Positions 30,644-33,656 of a stretch of 33,656 nt of DNA are shown here, piece by piece (position 1 is the stretch's first letter; every line of letters starts with the position of its first letter). The notes beneath the pieces were generated by a model. The model was not told the origin of the DNA. It did not search any database and saw only the letters and a program-made list of their open reading frames with translations. Location of the stretch: the NCBI RefSeq assembly GCF_900129485.1, contig NZ_FQVW01000035.1, forward strand, positions 1-33,656. Direction: 5' to 3'. This stretch comes from Ornithinibacillus halophilus (lineage in GTDB: Bacteria > Bacillota > Bacilli > Bacillales > Amphibacillaceae). The position numbers and the translations under genes were made by a program.

Positions 30644-32200
30644 TTAATTATCACCCAAAATCTCTTCAATAATTTTCTTAATCGTAGGTTGGTATCCCTC
30701 TGTTTGTACATTAATATTGAATTTCTTAATAAGTGGTGACATGATCCTAGCAGTCTTTGCGTCCATGAACATCTTTTCTGGAATCCCTTCTAATTCCTCT
30801 AACATATTCAAAAATTGATTTTGCAAAGTATCCAATTCGTGATCTCGTACTAAGTTCTGATATTCGACTTGCTTGTTCTTTGATTCCACTGCTAAAACGA
30901 TTAGCGGAAATATAGGTCTGAGATTTGGTTGATCCTCGAATGGATAGTCAATAAAATCAAATCCAAACTCAACGGTAATAGGAATCCGTTTCAACTGCTT
31001 TGTTAATCGTTTCACCTCTAACTCAGAAACTGCAAGTGGGATTTCTTCACCCTCATCTTCTTTCACTAGGTCAGCCAACTGAACCCATTCACTCTCAAAC
31101 AAATATTGTTCATCTGTTTTTTGAGGGATACGAGCCAACACTTTACCCTCTTGAGGATTGAAGACATTTTCAACGTTTTTATATACTTCTATCGCTTGAT
31201 CAAGGGCGAAATAGGCTAAGCGAATTTCTTCTTCGTCTAAACTCCACGGCCAATAACCAGGTTTATAACTAGTAAAAGCAGGCCATGCCTTTTTCCCTCG
31301 GAAAGAGATATCATTTGATTTAATTAATTGATATTCTTGTTTTTCCAGGTCATCTCGATTCTCAAAACTTAAGACTATACTTCTCTCATTAAAATATAAA
31401 TCCGATTCGTCCCCTGTTTCATTCATAGTATCTAATGCTGTTTGAATACCGGTAGCACCCACATACATCTTTATTCCATATGTATCATAAACATCCCCCA
31501 TTGATCCCATTACGGAACAAAGGATTGGCACACCCGTTTTAGGATCCTCAACCACAAAAAATTCATCTTCTGATAGCTTTTCCCAAGGCTTTAATTTATG
31601 AAATTCTTTTGCCTTTACGAGGATATCTTCAAATGTTTTAGTTAGAGCATTCTGTTTTACTGTAGTAAATAAGTTAGGTAAATCATTTTTAAATTCTTCA
31701 TTAATTTCCTTCACTAATGTTTTCTTATTTGCAAATTCAAGTTTAGCTGTACCTGAAATAACTTCAAACCTACTATCCTCTTCAGGTGCCAAGTTAAGCG
31801 CATCAATACAACGAGGGTATTGAACATCTTTTTCTGGCTTCAATATTCTTAAGAGAGTAATTTCGTGATGCCAATCATCTCCAAAATCATACATGTATAC
31901 AGCCCTATCTTTCGTCAATTGAAACCAGTCAGAAAGTATTTCTTCACGATCATCATAGGTATCAATAAAACTTTCGTCAAAAAATTGAACTTCCACTTTT
32001 GGTTCGATGGATACAGGAGTATCTGGCTGTTCTCCATGTGTTCTCTTTACAAAAAATTTATATAAATGAGAGTTTTCCCATTCAAAAGCTACTTGAAGAA
32101 TTTCATGTAATTCATTGAAGGTATGCTCGCTATCCACTTGGATTTTACGCCAAACTGGTACACCAACATCCACCATCTTTACTTCAAATTCAAAAATCAT
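30644..32200 (-). CDS. pRiA4b ORF-3-like (IS1096 TnpR-type) domain protein with C-terminal DUF regions
   Basis: Function unknown. Residues 1-170 match the plasmid pRiA4b ORF-3-like fold (MIFEFEVKM start, PVWRKIQV, FNELHEILQVAFEWENSHLY, MYDFGDDWHHEI, YPRCIDA), a domain also found beside some transposons. The remaining 350 residues resemble DUF7309/DUF6930-type proteins seen fused to it in Firmicutes (from memory), including VPILCSVMGSMGDVYDTYG and KPGYWPWSLDEEE. The ATG at 32200 has GAGGTG 5 nt upstream; a TTG six codons earlier would overlap the previous gene's end and precedes the SD. No inverted repeats or transposase are near, so this is a stable chromosomal gene rather than a mobile one. 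It ends a three-gene operon. Confidence 0.8.
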   Translation of the reverse strand: MIFEFEVKMVDVGVPVWRKIQVDSEHTFNELHEILQVAFEWENSHLYKFFVKRTHGEQPDTPVSIEPKVEVQFFDESFIDTYDDREEILSDWFQLTKDRAVYMYDFGDDWHHEITLLRILKPEKDVQYPRCIDALNLAPEEDSRFEVISGTAKLEFANKKTLVKEINEEFKNDLPNLFTTVKQNALTKTFEDILVKAKEFHKLKPWEKLSEDEFFVVEDPKTGVPILCSVMGSMGDVYDTYGIKMYVGATGIQTALDTMNETGDESDLYFNERSIVLSFENRDDLEKQEYQLIKSNDISFRGKKAWPAFTSYKPGYWPWSLDEEEIRLAYFALDQAIEVYKNVENVFNPQEGKVLARIPQKTDEQYLFESEWVQLADLVKEDEGEEIPLAVSELEVKRLTKQLKRIPITVEFGFDFIDYPFEDQPNLRPIFPLIVLAVESKNKQVEYQNLVRDHELDTLQNQFLNMLEELEGIPEKMFMDAKTARIMSPLIKKFNINVQTEGYQPTIKKIIEEILGDN

Positions 32201-32218
32201 CAAAACACCTCGCCTCAA

Positions 32219-32965
32219 TTAAATTCGTTTGGCTATCTCTACTTTTGCTTTGAATACGGTCTTTCCATCTTCATTTTGTCCTTCTATATAAACTTGTCCA
32301 GTTTCTGACTGTGAAATATCTTTTTGAAGTGATAAGGTTTCGCCTGGCAAAGCTTCCTTACTAAAATGAACTTCAATTGATTTCACTTCATAATTTTTAT
32401 GTTCTTCAATATCAAAACAATCCATAATGTAATCTACATATCGTGAATTGTTTAAGTGTCCATTAAAATCAACATCACTATAACCAATAACTTTTTGATA
32501 GGCTTCTTCAAGGTTATCAAACCCTTTAATTTTTCCCAACTTCACATCCAATGCACGTTCTGGATTCACCGCTTGATATTGAATTGGTACCGTGTTACTT
32601 CTTCTTAATTTTCTTTCCTTTAAATCCATGATGACCCAGGTGGAAACTGCACGTACTATGGGGTTTCCTTCTATATCACGGACAATATAATCACGTTCAA
32701 ATTCTATTTTTTTAGGTTCTTGCGGCCATGTTTCAATGATTACTTCCTCGTCCAGTTCAGGATTACGTAAAATATCGACGCGAATTTTCATCAGTATCCA
32801 TGCTAAATCGTATTTCTCTTCAAGTAAATCAATTCCAAATCCAAGGTCAGCTGCAGCAAGACTCGCAACATCCTGAAAATGACTAAAAAGCGAACTCAAC
32901 TTTAGTCTCTTGGTGAAATCCACATCACTTAGATCAATATGGTAGTTCTTTTTAAATACAGTCAT
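32219..32965 (-). CDS. Acyl-ACP thioesterase (double hotdog)
   Basis: Acyl-acyl-carrier-protein thioesterase of 248 residues (FatA/FatB-like bacterial family), releasing free fatty acids from ACP in the cytosol. Two hotdog repeats are visible: residues 1-130 with FSHFQDVASLAAADLG (28-43), and residues 150-248. The catalytic segment DVDFNGHLNNSRYVDY (164-179) holds N168 and H170. The SD GGGGG lies about 8 nt before the ATG. The gene follows the NTF2-like gene by 33 bp and precedes the pRiA4b-like gene closely. Nothing in the neighbourhood links it to the AtoE transporter at the other end of the window. Confidence 0.92.
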   Translation of the reverse strand: MTVFKKNYHIDLSDVDFTKRLKLSSLFSHFQDVASLAAADLGFGIDLLEEKYDLAWILMKIRVDILRNPELDEEVIIETWPQEPKKIEFERDYIVRDIEGNPIVRAVSTWVIMDLKERKLRRSNTVPIQYQAVNPERALDVKLGKIKGFDNLEEAYQKVIGYSDVDFNGHLNNSRYVDYIMDCFDIEEHKNYEVKSIEVHFSKEALPGETLSLQKDISQSETGQVYIEGQNEDGKTVFKAKVEIAKRI

Positions 32966-32998
32966 TGCTTTTTCCCCCTACACGGTGCTAATGCTATT

Positions 32999-33373
32999 TT
33001 AGCATATAATATAGGAAGTCCATTCCTTTAATTTTGCATTTTTACCAGCATTATTGAATTCGAAAACATTGCTGAAATGAACAACCTCATCATTGTCAAA
33101 CACTATTGTTCCGTTAGCAGCAGCTGTTTTCCCATGGGTAATAATATGGTGAAGATGTAGCTCATTTATCTTTTTATTGCTCCACTGGTTTATCTGTTCA
33201 TGAATGGCGTCTTTTCCATTTAGTTCTTTATCCCCGACCCACTCCCAAACAATATTATCCGTAATGTTGTCTAGAATAAAATCGATATCATTTGATGTTA
33301 GAGCGATATGAAAATCTTTCAACAATTGCTTTTTAGGTGCATTGCCACAATCTTCTTTACTAAATACCTTCAT
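32999..33373 (-). CDS. NTF2-like / SnoaL-like protein
   Basis: Small cone-fold protein of 124 residues from the ATG at 33373 (129 if the ATG at 33388 is used; neither has a strong SD, but GGGATG lies 7 nt before the former). The pattern FHIALTSNDIDFILDNITDNIVWEWVGD followed by GKDAI and HHIITHGKTAAANG resembles NTF2-like domains that bind or turn over small ligands; no reaction can be assigned. It is the first gene of the minus-strand operon continuing with the thioesterase. (The quoted pattern is split at residues DNI in the protein.). Confidence 0.75.
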   Translation of the reverse strand: MKVFSKEDCGNAPKKQLLKDFHIALTSNDIDFILDNITDNIVWEWVGDKELNGKDAIHEQINQWSNKKINELHLHHIITHGKTAAANGTIVFDNDEVVHFSNVFEFNNAGKNAKLKEWTSYIIC

Positions 33374-33401
33374 GTTTACACATCCCATCGTTCAAGTTGA
33401 T

Positions 33402-33421
33402 ACTTATAGGATAGCATAAGT
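33402..33421. promoter_or_regulatory. Inverted repeat upstream of the NTF2-like gene
   Basis: ACTTAT (33402-33407) and ATAAGT (33416-33421) flank an 8-bp centre. It sits 28 bp before the probable start codon, where a promoter would be expected. No convincing -35/-10 pair is visible. A candidate operator only. Confidence 0.3.
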
Positions 33422-33433
33422 GGGGATTGAGAA

Positions 33434-33643
33434 TGAATCCTCGTTCCTTTATTCAGTGTAAAACCAAGAATTTTGGCTGTCTGATGAATTCTCGTTCCTC
33501 TATCGGGAGATTTCGTTATAGAATATAGAAGATTTGGGCTTATAAAAGAATCACGGACCACCTACATTCCCCGATGAATCCTCATTCCGTTATTCTTCAT
33601 AAAACCGTGTATTTCTGCTATCTGATGAATTCTCATTCCTTTA
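33434..33643. repeat. 51-bp repeat block, second copy
   Basis: TGAATCCTCGTTCCTTTA-type words start at 33434, 33485, 33575 and 33626; two of the three intervals are exactly 51 bp and the other is 90 bp. Between them recur TAAAACC, a GTTTT/TTTTGG run and GCTnTCTGA. It is the same family as 19131-19374 and continues to the right edge. The 61-codon minus-strand open frame here is a by-product of the repeat. Confidence 0.8.
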
Positions 33644-33656
33644 TCAGAGGATTTCA

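Noticed and set aside
30644-32200. Insertion sequence or transposon because of the IS1096 TnpR-type domain
   Set aside because: No transposase, terminal inverted repeats or target duplication nearby; the gene sits in a normal operon with its own terminator.
33376-33561. 61-codon minus-strand open frame with peptide RIHQT/RIHSQ repeats
   Set aside because: It is a translation of the 51-bp repeat block and has no SD.

Overview
The window looks like a chromosomal segment of a low-GC, Gram-positive spore-former relative (Bacillaceae, possibly a halotolerant genus near Oceanobacillus/Virgibacillus; genus is inference). The signs are AT-rich sequence, strong GGAGG-type Shine-Dalgarno (SD) sites, lipobox substrate-binding proteins, cre-like CcpA boxes, a Bacillus-type lysine (L-box) riboswitch and a Fur box. 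No rRNA, tRNA, CRISPR array, prophage or transposase was found. Apart from the first gene (an AtoE-family short-chain fatty-acid transporter), all 26 other supported genes are on the minus strand.

Region 1 (1-2142): a structured, probably dispersed repeat element, the atoE gene with a terminator, then about 0.4 kb of degenerate tandem repeats with a 21-bp period. Region 2 (2143-16967, minus strand): a 14-gene, 15-kb peptidoglycan amino-sugar salvage operon. In transcription order it encodes an atypical PIG-L/LmbE protein, NagZ, two CUT1 permeases and their lipoprotein (LplB/YtcP/LplA type), a YesL/DUF624 membrane protein, a NamZ-type DUF1343 muramidase, MurQ, a tandem-GNAT acetyltransferase, a MurR-type RpiR regulator, a MurK-type BadF kinase, a second tandem-GNAT acetyltransferase, an AmiE-like serine hydrolase, and AnmK. 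Its leader has an extended -10 promoter, an inverted repeat and a consensus-perfect cre site. B. subtilis exports NagZ, AmiE and NamZ and imports MurNAc through the PTS protein MurP. Here the hydrolases lack signal peptides and an ABC importer takes the PTS position. This suggests that oligosaccharides or muropeptides enter intact and are dismantled in the cytosol, phosphorylated by MurK/AnmK and funnelled by MurQ to GlcNAc-6-P.

Region 3 (17264-21183): a Fur-boxed flavodoxin gene, then an operon with a lysine riboswitch, a YfcC/DcuC-family transporter and an M20D amidohydrolase. The last two are separated by 51-bp-period repeats. Region 4 (21283-30280): an alpha-glucoside utilisation operon (MalE/F/G-type ABC importer, GH31 and GH13 alpha-glucosidases, LacI regulator) behind a near-consensus sigma-A promoter with several LacI/CcpA-type operators. 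Region 5 (30476-33656): more 21-bp repeats, a strong terminator, and a small operon of an NTF2-like protein, an acyl-ACP thioesterase and a pRiA4b ORF-3-like protein, followed by a second 51-bp repeat block.

Neither sugar ABC system has an ATPase gene here, so a shared MsmX-type ATPase elsewhere is inferred. The candidates for something not previously described are the all-cytosolic, ABC-fed peptidoglycan salvage operon with its acetylation/deacetylation enzymes, the lysine-riboswitch transporter-amidohydrolase unit, and the phased intergenic repeat families.
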